Shown piece after piece: positions 1 to 14,400 of a stretch of DNA of 64,000 nt. Made by a program: the position numbers and the translations under genes. Location: contig CM060833.1 in NCBI GenBank assembly GCA_030762175.1, positions 164,703,001 through 164,767,000 on the forward strand, read 5' to 3'. How positions within the stretch are numbered: position 1 is the first letter of the stretch; the number at the start of each line of letters is the position of its first letter. The notes under the pieces are model-generated. The model ran no database searches, was not told where the DNA came from, and worked only from the letters and a program-made list of their open reading frames with translations. Source of the DNA: Metallyticus violacea. Its lineage: Eukaryota > Arthropoda > Insecta > Mantodea > Metallyticidae.

Positions 1-1240
1 TCAACCTCAATATTTTCAATTTCCTTTGAACCAGCCAATTAATATAGAAACATTTGAAAAATGGAAATGCAGTGAAGATAGATTCGCACATTTTGATGCA
101 TAATTGTATGTCCATACTTAGAATTTTATGAAAAAATATATGTCCATTTGCACTATAAATGGAATGCACTATTCCATCACTTATCATTTTTAAGGAGTTG
201 CACATGTAATTTGAAAATCGTTTTGGCACTATTGAAACAATAGCATGTGCGAAGCAATAATTTCAAACACTAAATTTGTATAGGAATTGCAATGGCACCC
301 TCCCGCCATTAACTGTGGCGATCCACCGTCCGCGAATATCGCCTCCAAGATGAAATTATCACACCTTTTTTTTTTAAATTTATGAGATGACGCCAAACCA
401 TTTGCACATTTATTGGAACTATCAGATATAACTATATCCAATGATATAGTAGCGGAATAATGTGCTTAAAATCTCGATGTGAATTAAGCAGAGAATATAG
501 CATCTCCAATTGAAAACAATGTTCTGTTTATTTATAGCTGATATAGTGCTTATTGCTCCAGTTTCCATATTAGTCGAAGACACAATTTCATTTACAAGGT
601 CATACTTAAGAACTGCACTTGTAATGTGAAAAACATATTAGCTCTATTGAAACAATAGCATGTGCTGAAGATAGATTTCAACCTCAACATTTTCAATTTC
701 CTTTGAACCAGCCAATTAATATTGAAACATTTGAAAAATGGAAATGCAGTGAAGATAGATTCGCACATTTTGATGCATAATTGTATGTCCATACTTAGAA
801 TTTTATGAAAAAATATATGTCCATCTCCACTATAAATGGAATGCACTATTCCATCACTTATAATTTTTAAGGAGTTGCACATGTAATTTGAAAATCGTTT
901 TGGCACTATTGAAACAATAGCATGTGCGAAGGAATTGATTTCAAACACTAAATTTGTATAGGAATTGCAATGGCACCTTCCCGCCATTAACTGTGGCGAT
1001 CCACCGTCCGCGAATATCGCCTCCAAGATGAAATTATCACACCTTTTTTTTAAAATTTATGAGATGACGCCAAACCATTTGCACATTTATTGGAACTTTC
1101 AGATATAACTATATACCATGATATAGTAGGGGAATAATGTGCTTAAAATCTCGATGTGAATTACAGTAGAGAATATAGCATCTCCAATTGAAAACAATGT
1201 TCTGTTTATTTATAGCTCATATAGTCCTTACTGCTCCAGT
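1..1240. repeat. Two-monomer duplication, copy 1 (offset 1355 bp)
   Basis: This stretch matches 1356-2595 almost base for base. Shared rare variants include GAAGCAATAATTTC (about 247 and 1602) and CACCTTCCCGCC (about 975 and 2330). The match fades where the second copy reads CTCCAATTTCC at about 2590. The left end of the copy lies outside the window. Confidence 0.85.
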
Positions 1241-1355
1241 TTCCATATTAGTCGAAGACACAATTTCATTTACAAGGTCATACTTAAGAACTGCACATGT
1301 ACTTTGAAAAACATATTGGCTCGATTGAAACAACAGCATGTGCTGAAGATAGATT

Positions 1356-2595
1356 TCAACCTCAACATTTTCAATTTCCTTTGAACCAGCCAATTAATAT
1401 AGAAACATTTGAAAAATGGAAATGCAGTGAAGATAGATTCGCACATTTTGATGCATAATTGTATGTCCATACTTAGAATTTTATGAAAAAATATATGTCC
1501 ATTTGCACTATAAATGGAATGCACTATTCCATCACTTATCATTTTTAAGGAGTTGCACATGTAATTTGAAAATCGTTTTGGCACTATTGAAACAATAGCA
1601 TGTGCGAAGCAATAATTTCAAACACTAAATTTGTATAGGAATTGCAATGGCACCCTCCCGCCATTAACTGTGGCGATCCACCGTCCGCGAATATCGCCTC
1701 CAAGATGAAATTATCACACCTTTTTTTTTTAAATTTATGAGATGACGCCAAACCATTTGCACATTTATTGGAACTATCAGATATAACTATATCCAATGAT
1801 ATAGTAGGGGAATAATGTGCTTAAAATCTCGATGTGAATTAAGCAGAGAATATAGCATCTCCAATTGAAAACAATGTTCTGTTTATTTATAGCTGATATA
1901 GTGCTTATTGCTCCAGTTTCCATATTAGTCGAAGACACAATTTCATTTACAAGGTCATACTTAAGAACTGCACATGTAATGTGAAAAACATATTAGCTCT
2001 ATTGAAACAATAGCATGTGCTGAAGATAGATTTCAACCTCAACATTTTCAATTTCCTTTGAACCAGCCAATTAATATTGAAACATTTGAAAAATGGAAAT
2101 GCAGTGAAGATAGATTCGCACATTTTGATGCATAATTGTATGTCCATACTTAGAATTTTATGAAAAAATATATGTCCATCTCCACTATAAATGGAATGCA
2201 CTATTCCATCACTTATAATTTTTAAGGAGTTGCACATGTAATTTGAAAATCGTTTTGGCACTATTGAAACAATAGAATGTGCGAAGGAATTGATTTCAAA
2301 CACTGAATTTGTATAGGAATTGCAATGGCACCTTCCCGCCATTAACTGTGGCGATCCACCGTCCGCGAATATCGCCTCCAAGATGAAATTATCACACCTT
2401 TTTTTTAAAATTTATGAGATGACGCCAAACCATTTGCACATTTATTGGAACTTTCAGATATAACTATATACCATGATATAGTAGGGGAATAATGTACTTA
2501 AAATCTCGATGTGAATTACAGTAGAGAATATAGCATCTCCAATTGAAAACAATGTTCTGTTTATTTATAGCTCATATAGTCCTTACTGCTCCAAT
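1356..2595. repeat. Two-monomer duplication, copy 2
   Basis: Partner of 1-1240. Private differences include AATGTGC at about 2275 and TGTACTTAAAAT at about 2492. The copies therefore diverged slightly after duplication, or were partly converted. Confidence 0.85.
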
Positions 2596-4799
2596 TTCCA
2601 TATTAGTCGAAGACACAATTTCATTTACAAGGTCATACTTAAGAACTGCACATGTACTGAGAAACATATTGGCTCTATTGAAACAATAGCATGTGCTGAA
2701 GATAGATTTCAACCTCAACATTTTCAATTTCCTTTGAACCAGCCAATTAATATAGAAACATTTGAAAAATGGAAATGCAGTGAAGATAGATTCGCACATT
2801 TTGATGCATAATTGTATGTCCATACTTAGAATTTTATGAAAAAATATATGTCCATCTCCACTATAAATGGAATGCACTCTTCCATCACTTATCATTTTTA
2901 AGGAGTTGCACACGTAATTTGAAAATCGTTTTGGCACTATTGAAATAATAGCATGTGCGAAGGAATAATTTCAAACACTAAATTTGTATAGGAATTGCAA
3001 TGGCACCCTCCCGCCATTAACTGTGGCGATCCACCGTCCGCGAATATCGCCTCCAAGATGAAATTATCACACCTTTTTTTTTAAAATTTATGAGATGACG
3101 CCAAACCATTTGCACATTTATTGGAACTATCAGATATAACTATATCCAATGATATAGTAGGGGAATAATGTGCTTAAAATCTCGATGTGAATTAAGCAGA
3201 GAATATAGCATCTCCAATTGAAAACAATGTTCTGTTTATTTATAGCTGATATAGTCCTTACTGCACCAGTTTCCATATTAGTCGAAGACACAATTTCATT
3301 TACAAGGTAATACTTAAGAACTGCACATGTAATGTGAAAAACATATTGGCTCTATTGAAACAATAGCATGTGCTGAAGATAGATTTCAACCTCAACATTT
3401 TCAATTTCCTTTGAACCAGCCAATTAATATTGAAACATTTGAAAAATGGAAATGCAGTGAAGATAGATTCGCACATTTTGATGCATAATTGTACGTCCGT
3501 ACTTAGAATTTTATGAAAAAAATATATGTCCATGTGCACTATAAATGGAATGCACTATTCCATCACTTATCATTTTTAAGGAGTTGCACATGTAATTTGA
3601 AAATCGTTTTGGCACTATTGAAACAATAGCATGTGCGAAGGAATAATTTCAAACACTAAATTTGTATAGGAATTGCAATGGCACCCTCCCGCAATTAACT
3701 GTGGCGATCCACCGTCCGCGAATATCGCCTCCAAGATGAAATTATCACACTTTTTTTTTAAAATTTATGAGATGACGCCAAACCATTTGCACATTTATTG
3801 GAACTATCAGATATAACTATATCCAATGATATAGTAGGGGAATAATGTGCTTAAAATCTCGATGTGAATTAAGCAGAGAATATAGCATCTCCAATTGAAA
3901 ACAATGTTCTGTTTATTTATAGCTCATATAGTGCTTATTGCTCCAGTTTCCATATTAGTCGAAGACACAATTTCATTTACAAGGTCATACTTAAGAACTG
4001 CACATGTAATGTGAAAAACATATTGGCTCTATTGAAACAATAGCATGTGCTGAAGATAGATTTCAACCTCAACATTTTCAATTTCCTTTGAACCAGCCAA
4101 TTAATATTGAAACATTTGAAAAATGGAAATGCAATGAAGATAGATTCGCACATTTTGATGCATAATTGTATGTCCATACTTAGAATTTTATGAAAAAATA
4201 TATGTCCATCTCCACTATAAATGGAATGCACTATTCCATCACTTATCATTTTTAAGGAGTTGCACCTGTAATTTGAAAATCGTTTTGGCACTATTGAAAC
4301 AATAGCATGTGCGAAGGAATAATTTCAAACACTAAATTTGTATAGGAATTGCAATGGCACCCTCCCGCCATTAACTGTGGCGATCCACTCCGCGAATATC
4401 GCCTCCAAGATGAAATTATCACACCTTTTTTTTTAAAATTTATGAGATGACGCCAAACCATTTGCACATTTATTGGAACTATCAGATATAACTATATCCA
4501 ATGATATAGTAGGGGAATAATGTGCTTAAAATCTCGATGTGAATTTAGCAGAGAATATAGCATCTCCAATTGAAAACAATGTTCTGTTTATTTATAGCTG
4601 ATATAGTGCTTATTGCTCCAGATTCCATATTAGTCGAAGACACAATTTCATTTACAAGGTCATACTTAAGAACTGCACATGTAATGTGAAAAACATATTA
4701 GCTCTATTGAAACAATAGCATGTGCTGAAGATAGATTTCAACCTCAACATTTTCAATTTCCTTTGAACCAGCCAATTAATATTGAAACATTTGAAAAAT

Positions 4800-5340
4800 G
4801 GAAATGCAGTGAAGATAGATTCGCACATTTTGATGCATAATTATATGTCCATACTTAGAATTTTATGAAAAAATATATGTCCATCTCCACTATAAATGGA
4901 ATGCACTATTCCATCACTTATCATTTTTAAGGAGTTGCACATGTAATTTGAAAATTGTTTTGGCACAATTGAAACAATAGCATGTGCGAAGGAATTGATT
5001 TCAAACACTAAATTTGTATAGGAACTGCAATGGCACCCTCCCGCCATTAACTGTGGCGATCCACCGTCCGCGAATATCGCCTCCAAGATGAAATTATCAC
5101 ACCTTTTTTTTAAAATTTATGAGATGACGCCAAACCATTTGCACATTTATTGGAACTTTCAGATATAACTATATACCATGATATAGTAGGGAAATAATGT
5201 GCTTAAAATCTCGATGTGAATTACAGTAGAGAATATAGCATCTCCAATTGAAAACAATGTTCTGTTCATTTATAGCTCATATAGTCCTTACTGCTCCAGT
5301 TTCCATATTAGTCGAAGACACAATTTCATTTACAAGGTCA
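4800..5340. repeat. Segment related to the far end of the window (60988-61528)
   Basis: CATAATTATATGTCC (about 4836 and 61024) and GGAACTGCAATGG (about 5021 and 61209) occur together only in these two places, 56188 bp (83 monomers) apart. The rest of the segment is close to the general consensus, so the match rests mainly on these variants. Confidence 0.6.
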
Positions 5341-7360
5341 TACTTAAGAACTGCACATGTACTGAGAAACATATTGGCTCTATTGAAACAATAGCATGTG
5401 CTGAAGATAGATTTCAACCTCAACATTTTCAATTTCCTTTGAACCAGCCAATTAATATTGAAACATTTGAAAAATGGAAATGCAATGACGATAGTTTCGC
5501 ACATTTTGATGCATAATTGTATGTCCATACTTAGAATTTTATGAAAAAATATATGTCCATCTCCACTATAAATGGAATGCACTATTCCATCACTTATAAT
5601 TTTTAAGGAGTTGCACATGTAATTTGAAAATCGTTTTGGCACTATTGAAACAATAGCATGTGCGAAGGAATTGATTTCAAACACTAAATTTGTATAGGAA
5701 TTGCAATGGCACCCTCACGCCATTAACTGTGGCGATCCACCGTCCGCGAATATCGCCTCCAAGATGAAATTATCACACCTTTTTTTTAAAATTTATGAGA
5801 TGACGCCAAACCATTTGCACATTTATTGGAACTTTCAGATATAACTATATACCATGATATAGTAGGGGAATAATGTGCTTAAAATCTCGATGTGAATTAC
5901 AGTAGAGAATATAGCATCTCCAATTGAAAACAATGTTCTGTTTATTTATAGCTCATATAGTCCTTACTGCTCCAGTTTCCATATTAGTCGAAGACACAAT
6001 TTCATTTACAAGGTCATACTTAAGAACTGCACATGTACTGAGATACATATTGGCTCTATTGAAACAATAGCATGTGCTGAAGATAGATTTCAACCTCAAA
6101 ATTTTCTATTTCCTTTGAACCAGCCAATTAATATAGAAACATTTGAAAAATGGAAATGCAGTGAAGATAGATTCGCACATTTTGATGCATAATTGTATGT
6201 CCATACTTAGAATTTTATGAAAAAACATATGTCCATCTCCACTATAAATGGAATGCACTATTCCATCACTTATCATTTTTAAGGAGTTGCACATGTAATT
6301 TGAAAATCGTTTTGGCACTATTGAAACAATAGCATGTGCGAAGCAATAATTTCAAACACTAAATTTGTATAGGAATTGCAATGGCACCCTCCCGCCATTA
6401 ACTGTGGCAATCCACCGTCCGCGAATATCGCCTCCAAGATGAAATTATCACACCTTTTTTTTTTAAAAATTTATGAGATGACGCCAAACCATTTGCACAT
6501 TTATTGGAACTATCAGATATAACTATATCCAATGATATAGTAGGGGAATAATGTGCTTAAAATCTCGATGTGAATTACAGTAGAGAATATAGCATCTCCA
6601 ATTGAAAACAATGTTCTGTTTATTTATAGCTCATATAGTGCTTATTTCTCCACTTTCCATATTAGTCGAAGACACAATTTCATTTACAAGGTCATACTTA
6701 AGAACTGCACATGTAATGTGAAAAACATATTGGCTCTATTGAAACAATAGCATGTGCTGAAGATAGATTTCAACCTCAACATTTTCAATTTCCTTTGAAC
6801 CAGCCAATTAATATTGAAACATTTGAAAAATGGAAATGCAGTGAAGATAGATTCGCACATTTTGATGCATAATTGTATGTCCATACTTAGAATTTTATGA
6901 AAAAATATATGTCCATCTCCACTATAAATGGAATGCACTATTCCATCACTTATCATTTTTAAGGAGTTGCACATGTAATTTGAAAATCGTTTTGGTTTTA
7001 TTGAAACAATAGCATGTGCGAAGGAATAATTTCAAACACTAAATTTGTATAGGAATTGCAATGGCACCCTCCCGCCATTAACTGTGGCGATCCACCGTCC
7101 GCGAATATCGCCTCCAAGATGAAATTATCACACCTTTTTTTTTAAAATTTATGAGATGACGCCAAACCATTTGCACATTTATTGGAACTATCAGATATAA
7201 CTATATCCAATGATATAGTAGGGGAATAATGTGCTTAAAATCTCGATGTGAATTTAGCAGAGAATATAGCATCTCCAATTGAAAACAATGTTCTGTTTAT
7301 TTATAGCTGATATAGTGCTTATTGCTCCAGATTCCATATTAGTCGAAGACACAATTTCAT

Positions 7361-8420
7361 TTACAAGGTCATACATAAGAACTGCACATGTAATGTGAAA
7401 AACATATTAGCTCTATTGAAACAATAGCATGTGCTGAAGATAGATTTCAACCTCAACATTTTCAATTTCCTTTGAACCAGCCAATTAATATTGAAACATT
7501 TGAAAAATGGAAATGCAATGACGATAGTTTCGCACATTTTGATGCATAATTGTATGTCCATACTTAGAATTTTATGAAAAAATATATGTCCATTTGCACT
7601 ATAAATGGAATGCACTATTCCATCACTTATAATTTTTAAGGAGTTGCACATGTAATTTGAAAATCGTTTTGGCACTATTGAAACAATAGCATGTGCGAAG
7701 GAATAATTTCAAACACTAAATTTGTATAGGAATTGCAATGGCACCCTCCCGCCATTACCTGTGGCGATCCACCGTCCGCGAATATCGCCTCCAAGATGAA
7801 ATTATCACACTTTTTTTTTTAAAAAAACAATTTGCACATTTATTGGAACTATCAGATATAACTATATCCAATGATATAGTAGAGGAATAATGTGCTTAAA
7901 ATCTCGATGTGAATTAAGCAGAGAATATAGCATCTCCAATTGAAAACAATGTTCTGTTTATTTATAGCTGATATAGTGCTTATTGCTCCAGTTTCCATAT
8001 TAGTCGAAGACACAATTTCATTTATAAGGTCATACTTAAGAACTGCACTTGTAATGTGAAAAACATATTGGCTCTATTGAAACAATAGCATGTGCTGAAG
8101 ATAGATTTCAACCTCAACATTTTCAATTTCCTTTGAACCAGCCAATTAATATTGAAACATTTGAAAAATGGAAATGCAGTGAAAATAGATTCGCACATTT
8201 TGATGCATAATTGTATGTCCATACTTAGAATTTTATGAAACAATATATGTCCATTTGCACTATAAATAGAATGCACTATTCCATCACTTATCATTTTTAA
8301 GGAGTTGCACATGTAATTTGAAAATCTTTTTGGCACTATTGATACAATAGCATGTGCGAAGCAATAATTTCAAACACTAAATTTGTATAGGAATTGCAAT
8401 GGCACCCTCCCGCCATTAAC
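7361..8420. repeat. Two-monomer duplication with internal 16-bp deletion, copy 1
   Basis: Matches 8698-9773. Shared rare variants are CATTACCTGTGG (about 7753 and 9092), ACAATTTGCAC, TTTATAAGGTCAT (about 8022 and 9375), CACTTGTAATG, GTGAAAATAGATTC and GATACAATAG. This copy alone lacks 16 bp after the T tract at about 7811-7828, which makes the 7361-8022 step 661 bp. Confidence 0.85.
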
Positions 8421-8697
8421 GGTGGCGATCCACCGTCCGCGAATATCGCCTCCAAGATGAAATTATCACACCTTTTTTTTAAAATTTATGAGATGACGCC
8501 AAACCATTTGCACATTTATTGGAACTTTCAGATATAACTATATACCATGATATAGTAGGGGAATAATGTGCTTAAAATCTCGATGTGAATTAAGCAGAGA
8601 ATATAGCATCTCCAATTGAAACCAATGTTCTGTTTATTTATAGCTGATATAGTGCTTATTACTCCAGTTTCCATATTAGTCGAAGACACAATTTCAT

Positions 8698-9773
8698 TTA
8701 CAAGGTCATACTTAAGAACTGCACATGTAATGTGAAAAACATATTAGCTCTATTGAAACAATAGCATGTGCTGAGGATAGATTTCAACCTCAACATTTTC
8801 AATTTCCTTTGAACCAGCCAATTAATATTGAAACATTTGAAAAATGGAAATGCAATGACGATAGTTTCGCACATTTTGATGCATAATTGTATGTCCATAC
8901 TTAGAATTTTATGAAAAAATATATGTCCATTTGATTTATAAATGGAATGCACTATTCCATCACTTATAATTTTTAAGGAGTTGCACATGTAATTTGAAAA
9001 TCGTTTTGGCACTATTGAAACAATAGCATGTGCGAAGGAATAATTTCAAACACTAAATTTGTATAGGAATTGCAATGGCACCCTCCCGCCATTACCTGTG
9101 GCGATCCACCGTCCGCGAATATCGCCTCCAAGATGAAATTATCACACCTTTTTTTTTAAAATTTATGAGATGACGCCAAACAATTTGCACCTTTATTGGA
9201 ACTATCAGATATAACTATATCCAATGATATAGTAGGGGAATAATGTGCTTAAAATCTCGATGTGAATTAAGCAGAGAATATAGCATCTCCAATTGAAAAC
9301 AATGTTCTGTTTATTTATAGCTGATATAGTGCTTATTGCTCCAGTTTCCATATTAGTCGAAGACACAATTTCATTTATAAGGTCATACTTAAGAACTGCA
9401 CTTGTAATGTGAAAAACATATTGGCTCTATTGAAACAATAGCATGTGCTGAAGATAGATTTCAACCTCAACATTTTCAATTTCCTTTGAACCAGCCAATT
9501 AATATTGAAACATTTGAAAAATGGAAATGCAGTGAAAATAGATTCGCACATTTTGATGCATAATTGTATGTCCATACTTAGAATTTTATGAAAAAATATA
9601 TGTCCATTTGCACTATAAATGGAATGCACTATTCCATCACTTATCATTTTTAAGGAGTTGCACATGTAATTTGAAAATCGTTTTGGCACTATTGATACAA
9701 TAGCATGTGCGAAGCAATAATTTCAAACACTAAATTTGTATAGGAATTGCAATGGCACCCTCCCGCCATTAAC
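8698..9773. repeat. Two-monomer duplication, copy 2 (full length)
   Basis: Partner of 7361-8420 without the 16-bp deletion. It carries a private cluster GATTTATAA in place of GCACTATAA at 8933-8941. Confidence 0.85.
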
Positions 9774-11340
9774 TGTGGCGATCCACCGTCCGCGAATATC
9801 GCCTCCAAGATGAAATTATCACACCTTTTTTTTTTAAAATTTATGAGATGACGCCAAACCATTTGCACATTTATTGGAACTATCAGATATAACTATATCC
9901 AATGATATAGTAGGGGAATAATGTGCTTAAAATCTCGATGTGAATTACAGTAGAGAATATAGCATCTCCAATTGAAAACAATGTTCTGTTTATTTATAGC
10001 TGATATAGTGCTTATTGCTCCATTTTCCATATTATTCGAAGACACAATTTCATTTACAAGGTCATACTTAAGAACTGCACATGTATTGTAAAAAACATAT
10101 TAGCTCTATTGAAACAATAGCATGTGCTGAAGATAGATTTCAACCTCAACATTTTCAATTTCCTTTGAACCAGCCAATTAATATTGAAACATTTTTAAAA
10201 ATGGAAATGCAATGACGATAGTTTCGCACATTTTGATGCATAATTGTATGTCCATACTTAGAATTTTATGAAAAAATATATGTCCATCTCCACTATAAAT
10301 GGAATGCACTATTCCATCACTTATAATTTTTAAGGAGTTGCACATGTAATTTGAAAATCGTTTTGGAACTATTGATACAATAGCATGTGCGAAGGAATTG
10401 ATTTCAAACACTAAACTTGTATAGGAATTGCAATGGCACCCTCCCGCTATTAACTGTGACGATCCACCGTCCGCGAATATCGCCTCCAAGATGAAATTAT
10501 CACACCTTTTTTTTAAAATTTATGAGATGACGCCAAACCATTTGCACATTTATTGGAACTTTCAGATATAACTACATCCAATGATATAGTAGGGGAATAA
10601 TGTGCTTAAAATCTCGATGTGAATTACAGTAGAGAATATAGCATCTCCAATTGAAAACAATGTTCTGTTTATTTATAGCTCATATAGTCCTTACTGCTCC
10701 AGTTTCCATATTAGTCGAAGACACAATTCCATTTACAAGGTCATACTTAAGAAATGCACATGTAATGTGAAAAACATATTGGCTCTATTGAAACAATAGC
10801 ATGTGCTGAAGATAGATTTCAACCTCAACATTTTCAATTTCCTTTGAACCAGCCAATTAATATTGAAACATTTGAAAAATGGAAATGCAGTGAAGATAGA
10901 TTCGCACATTTTGATGCATAATTGTATGTCCATACTTAGAATTTTATGAAAAAATATATGTCCATCTCCACTATAAATGGAATGCACTATTCCATCACTT
11001 ATAATTCTTAAGGAGTTGCACATGTAATTTGAAAATCGTTTTGGCACTATTGAAACAATAGCATGTGCGAAGGAATAATTTCAAACACTAAATTTGTATA
11101 GGAATTGTAATGGCACCCTCCCGCCATTAACTGTGGCGATCCACCGTCCGGGAATATCGCCTCCAAGATGAAATTATCACACCTTTTTTTTTAAAATTTA
11201 TGAGATGACGCCAAATCATTTGCACATTTATTGGAACTATCAGATATAACTATATCCAATGATATAGTAGGGGAATAATGTGCTTAAAATCTCGATGTGA
11301 ATTAAGCAGAGAATATAGCATCTCCAATTGAAAACAATGT
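9700..11340. repeat. 2.4-monomer block, copy 1 (offset 6772 bp, 10 monomers)
   Basis: Near-identical to 16472-18112. Shared private variants include TATTATTCGAAG (about 10031), TGTATTGTAAAAAAC (about 10082), ACATTTTTAAAAATGG, TATTAACTGTGACG, AACTACATCC (about 10571), AAGAAATGCAC (about 10749) and CGTCCGGGAATA (about 11147). Confidence 0.88.
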
Positions 11341-11459
11341 TCTTTTTATTTATAGCTGATATAGTGCTTATTGCTCCAGTTTCCATATTAGTCGAAGACA
11401 CAATTTCATTTACAAGGTCATACTTAAGAACTGCACATGTAATGTGAAAAACATATTAG

Positions 11460-14400
11460 CTCTATTGAAACAATAGCATGTGCTGAAGATAGATTTCAAC
11501 CTCAACATTTTCAATTTCCTTTGAACCAGCCAATTAATATAGAAACATTTGAAAAATGGAAATGCAGTGAAGATAGATTCGCACATTTTGATGCATAATT
11601 GTATGTCCATACTTAGAATTTTATGAAAAAATATATGTCCATTTGCACTATAAATGGAATGCACTATTCCATCACTTATCATTTTTAAGGAGTTGCACAT
11701 GTAATTTGAAAATCATTTTGGCACTATTGAAACAATAGCATGTGCGAAGGAATAATTTCAAACACTAAATTTGTATAGGAATTGCAATGGCACCCTCCCG
11801 CCATTACCTGTGGCGATCCACCGTCCGCGAATATCGCCTCCAAGATGAAATTATCACACCTTTTTTTTTAAAATTTATGAGATGACGCCAAACCATGTGC
11901 ACATTTATTGGAACTATCAGATATAACTATATCCAATGATATAGTAGGGGAATAATGTGCTTAAAATCTCGATGTGAATTAAGCAGAGAATATAGCATCT
12001 CCAATTGAAAACAATGTTCTGTTTATTTATAGCTGATATAGTGCTTATTGCTCCAGTTTCCATATTAGTCGAAGACACAATTTCGTTTACAAGGTCATAC
12101 TTAAGAACTGCACATGTAATGTGAAAAAACATATTAGCTCTATTGAAACAATAGCATGTGCTGAAGATAGATTTCAACCTCAACATTTTCAATTTCCTTT
12201 GAACCAGCCAATTAATATTGAAACATTTGAAAAATGGAAATGCAATGACGATAGTTTCGCACATTTTCATGCATAATTGTATGTCCATACTTAGAATTTT
12301 ATTAAAAAAATATATGTCCATCTCCACTATAAATGGAATGCACTATTCCATCACTTATAATTTTTAAGGAGTTGCACATGTAATTTGAAAATCATTTTGG
12401 CACTATTGAAACAATAGCATGTGCGAAGGAATTGATTTCAAACACTAAATTTGTATAGGAATTGCAATGGCACCCTCCCGCCATTAACTGTGGCGATCCA
12501 CCGTCCGCGAATATCGCCTCCAAGATGAAATTATCACACCTTTTTTTTAAAATTTATGAGATGACGCCAAACCTTTTGCACATTTATTGGAACTTTCAGA
12601 TATAACTATATACCATGATACAGTAGGGGAATAATGTGCTTAAAATTTCCATGTGAATTACAGTAGAGAATATAGCATCTCCAATTGAAAACAATGTTCT
12701 GTTTATTTATAGCTCATATAGTCCTTACTGCTCCAGTTTCCATATTAGTCGAAGACACAATTTCATTTACAAGGACATACTTAAGAACTGCACATGTAAT
12801 GTGAAAAACATATTGGCTCTATTGAAACAATAGCATGTGCTGAAGATAGATTTCAACCTCAACATTTTCAATTTCCTTTGAACCAGCCAATTAATATTGA
12901 AACATTTGAAAAATGGAAATGCAGTGAAGATAGATTCGCACATTTTGATGCATAATTGTATGTCCGTACTTAGAATTTTATAAAAAAATATATGTCCATT
13001 TGCACTATAAATGGAATGCACTATTCCATCACTTATCATTTTTAAGGAGTTGCACATGTAATTTGAAATTCGTTTTGGCACTATTGAAACAATAGCATGT
13101 GCGAAGGAATAATTTCAAACACTAAATTTGTATAGGAATTGCAATGGCACCCTCCCGCCATTAACTGTGGCGATCCACCGTCCGCGAATATCGCCTCCAA
13201 GATGAAATTATCACACCTTTTTTTTTAAAATTTATGAGATGACGCCAAACCATTTGCACATTTATTGGAACTATCAGATATAACTATATCCAATGATATA
13301 GTAGGGGAATAATGTGCTTAAAATCTCGATGTGAATTAAGCAGAGAATATAGCATCTCCAATTGAAAACAATGTTCTGTTTATTTATAGCTGATATAGTG
13401 CTTATTGCTCCAGTTTCCATATTAGTCGAAGACACAATTTCATTTACAAAGTCATACTTAAGAACTGCACATTTAATGTGAAAAACATATTAGCTCTATT
13501 GAAACAATAGCATGTGCTGAAGATAGATTTCAACCTCAACATTTTCAATTTCCTTTGAACCAGCCAATTAATATTGAAACATTTGTAAAATGGAAATGCA
13601 ATGACGATAGTTTCGCACATTTTGATGCATAATTGTATGTCCATACTTAGAATTTTATGAAAAAATATATGTCCATTTGCACTATAAATGGAATGCACTA
13701 TTCCATCACTTATCATTTTTAAGGAGTTGCACATGTAATTTGAAAATCGTTTTGGCACTATTGAAACAATAGCATGTGCGAAGGAATAATTTCAAACACT
13801 AAATTTGTATAGGAATTGCAATGGCACCCTCCCGCCATTAACTGTGGCGATCCACCGTCCGCGAATATCGCCTCCAAGATGAAATTATCACACCTTTTTT
13901 TTTAAAATTTATCAGATGACGCCAAACCATTTGCACATTTATTGGAACTTTCAGATATAACTATATACCATGATACAGTAGGGGAATAATGTGCTTAAAA
14001 TTTCCATGTGAATTACAGTAGAGAATATAGCATCTCCATTTGAAAACAATGTTCTGTTTATTTATAGCTCATATAGTTCTTACTGCTCCAGTTTCCATAT
14101 TAGTCGAAGACACAATTTCATTTACAAGGTCATACTTAAGAACTGCACATGTACTGAGAAACATATTGGCTCTATTGAAACAATAGCATGTGCTGAAGAT
14201 AGATTTCAACCTCAACATTTTTAATTTCCTTTGAACCAGGCATTTAATATTGAAACATTTAAAAATGGAAATGCAGTGAAGATAGATTCGCACATTTTGA
14301 TGCATAATTGTATGTCCATACTTAGAATTTTAGAAAAAATATATGTCCATTTGCACTATAAATAGAATGCACTATTCCATCACTTATCATTTTTAAGGAG

